A stretch of 6,466 nt of DNA from Peptostreptococcaceae bacterium (GTDB lineage: Bacteria > Bacillota_A > Clostridia > Peptostreptococcales > Anaerovoracaceae): NCBI GenBank assembly GCA_016650135.1, contig JAENWH010000116.1, positions 1 to 6,466 on the forward strand, read 5' to 3'. The position numbers were made by a program, and so were the translations under genes. Positions 5,940 to 6,466 of this stretch are shown here, piece by piece; the first letter of the stretch is position 1, and every line of letters begins with the position of its first letter. The notes under the pieces are model-generated. The model had not been told where the DNA came from and made no database searches. It saw only the letters and a program-made list of their open reading frames with translations.

Positions 5940-6466
5940 ACTGCAACCTCACTTCTCTTTGATCCGGCCATGTATAAGCCAAGTTCCTGTATAGTTACTT
6001 CTTCGGGTTTAACATTAGCTACAATTTCACCTTCATAAATAACCAGAATTCTATCACTTATATTCATTACCTCATCCAATTCAAGTGAAATCAGAAGAAT
6101 AGCCTTTCCTTCATCTCTGATGCTGATCAGCTGATTGTTTATATATTCAATTGCTCCCACATCCAGGCCTCTTGTAGGCTGGACTGCAATCAGTATTTCC
6201 GGGTCCACATCTATTTCTCTCGCGATAATAACTTTTTGCTGATTGCCGCCAGACATGCTGCGCATTGAAGTATTGATTCCCTGTCCGCTTCTTATATCAA
6301 ATTTTTCAACCAGGTCTTCAGAAAATTCATTGATTTCATTGAACTTTATTAACCCTCTGTTTTCAAACTGGGGTGTGAAATACTTTTTCATGATTAAATT
6401 CTGACTCATGCTATAATCTAAAATCAAGCCATCTTTCTGTCTGTCTTCTGGTATATGTGCAAGTCC
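5936..6466 (-). CDS. nupO: ABC transporter ATP-binding protein, NupO type (C-terminal 176 residues; runs off the right edge)
   Basis: The frame stays open to the right edge, so the TTG at 6427 is not a start: upstream codons read GLAHIPEDRQKDG, the conserved IPEDR...GL block of tandem-ATPase sugar/nucleoside transporters. Family members are about 500 residues with two nucleotide-binding domains, so this is the second half of domain 2. In fragment numbering, IPEDR is at 5-9, the signature MSGGNQQK at 71-78, and the Walker B/D-loop region ILIAVQPTRGLDVGAIE at 91-107. The usual Asp-Glu of Walker B is replaced by Val-Gln, and the switch His aligns with Leu128 in ISLELDE (126-132). This domain alone therefore probably cannot hydrolyse ATP; its signature motif would complete the active site of domain 1. 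The degeneracy is typical of this subfamily and not a defect. The gene ends in a 4-base overlap with the NupP gene. Confidence 0.92.
   Translation of the reverse strand, partial: GLAHIPEDRQKDGLILDYSMSQNLIMKKYFTPQFENRGLIKFNEINEFSEDLVEKFDIRSGQGINTSMRSMSGGNQQKVIIAREIDVDPEILIAVQPTRGLDVGAIEYINNQLISIRDEGKAILLISLELDEVMNISDRILVIYEGEIVANVKPEEVTIQELGLYMAGSKRSEVAV
5946..5952 (-). promoter_or_regulatory. Ribosome binding site of the NupP-type permease gene
   Basis: The minus strand reads GTGAGGT six bases before the ATG at 5939, inside the last codons of the ATPase gene (Ser-Glu-Val-Ala-Val-stop). With the ATGA stop/start overlap it supports translational coupling of ATPase and permease. Confidence 0.7.

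Noticed and set aside
4102..6000. Small open frames at 4102-4314, 5170-5352, 5764-5994 (plus) and 5425-5616 (minus)
   Set aside because: All are shadows of the two permease genes; the sense frames carry the conserved transmembrane and coupling-loop motifs.
6425..6427. TTG at 6427 as the start of the ATPase gene
   Set aside because: The frame continues upstream to the window edge with the conserved IPEDR block, so this TTG is an internal leucine codon.

Overview
The window is AT-rich, and its start sites are mostly preceded by GGAGG-type ribosome binding sites. Its gene set (BMP-type nucleoside ABC transporter, YgiQ radical SAM protein, YitT-family membrane protein) suggests a low-GC Gram-positive anaerobe of the Clostridia. 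That placement is inferred from gene content and base composition, not from a phylogenetic marker.

Six genes all lie on the minus strand, so transcription runs from high to low coordinates. In that order they are: (1) the C-terminal part of a NupO-type ABC ATPase, cut by the right edge; (2) a NupP-type permease; (3) a NupQ-type permease; (4) a YgiQ-family (UPF0313) radical SAM protein; (5) a beta-class DNA adenine methyltransferase; (6) a YitT-family integral membrane protein, cut by the left edge. The junctions are a 4-base ATGA overlap, direct abutment (TAG then ATG), a 6-base gap, a 44-base overlap and an 11-base overlap. The longest non-coding stretch is therefore 6 bases, with no room for an intergenic terminator, promoter or RNA gene. 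The whole window looks like one translationally packed polycistron.

The ATPase and two permeases form the core of an importer for a purine nucleoside or a related small solute. The substrate-binding lipoprotein and the first half of the ATPase should lie beyond position 6466. The ATPase's second nucleotide site is degenerate, as is usual in this family.

The most interesting part is the ygiQ/methyltransferase junction. The methyltransferase has no restriction endonuclease beside it and carries a PKD/Ig-like C-terminal extension. Its start codon sits exactly where the recognisable YgiQ homology stops, so the last residues of YgiQ are read out of frame from the first codons of the methyltransferase. 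This suggests an orphan epigenetic methyltransferase that joined a housekeeping operon by fusing onto the 3' end of ygiQ. No CRISPR array, tRNA, rRNA, insertion sequence or recognisable defence cluster is visible.
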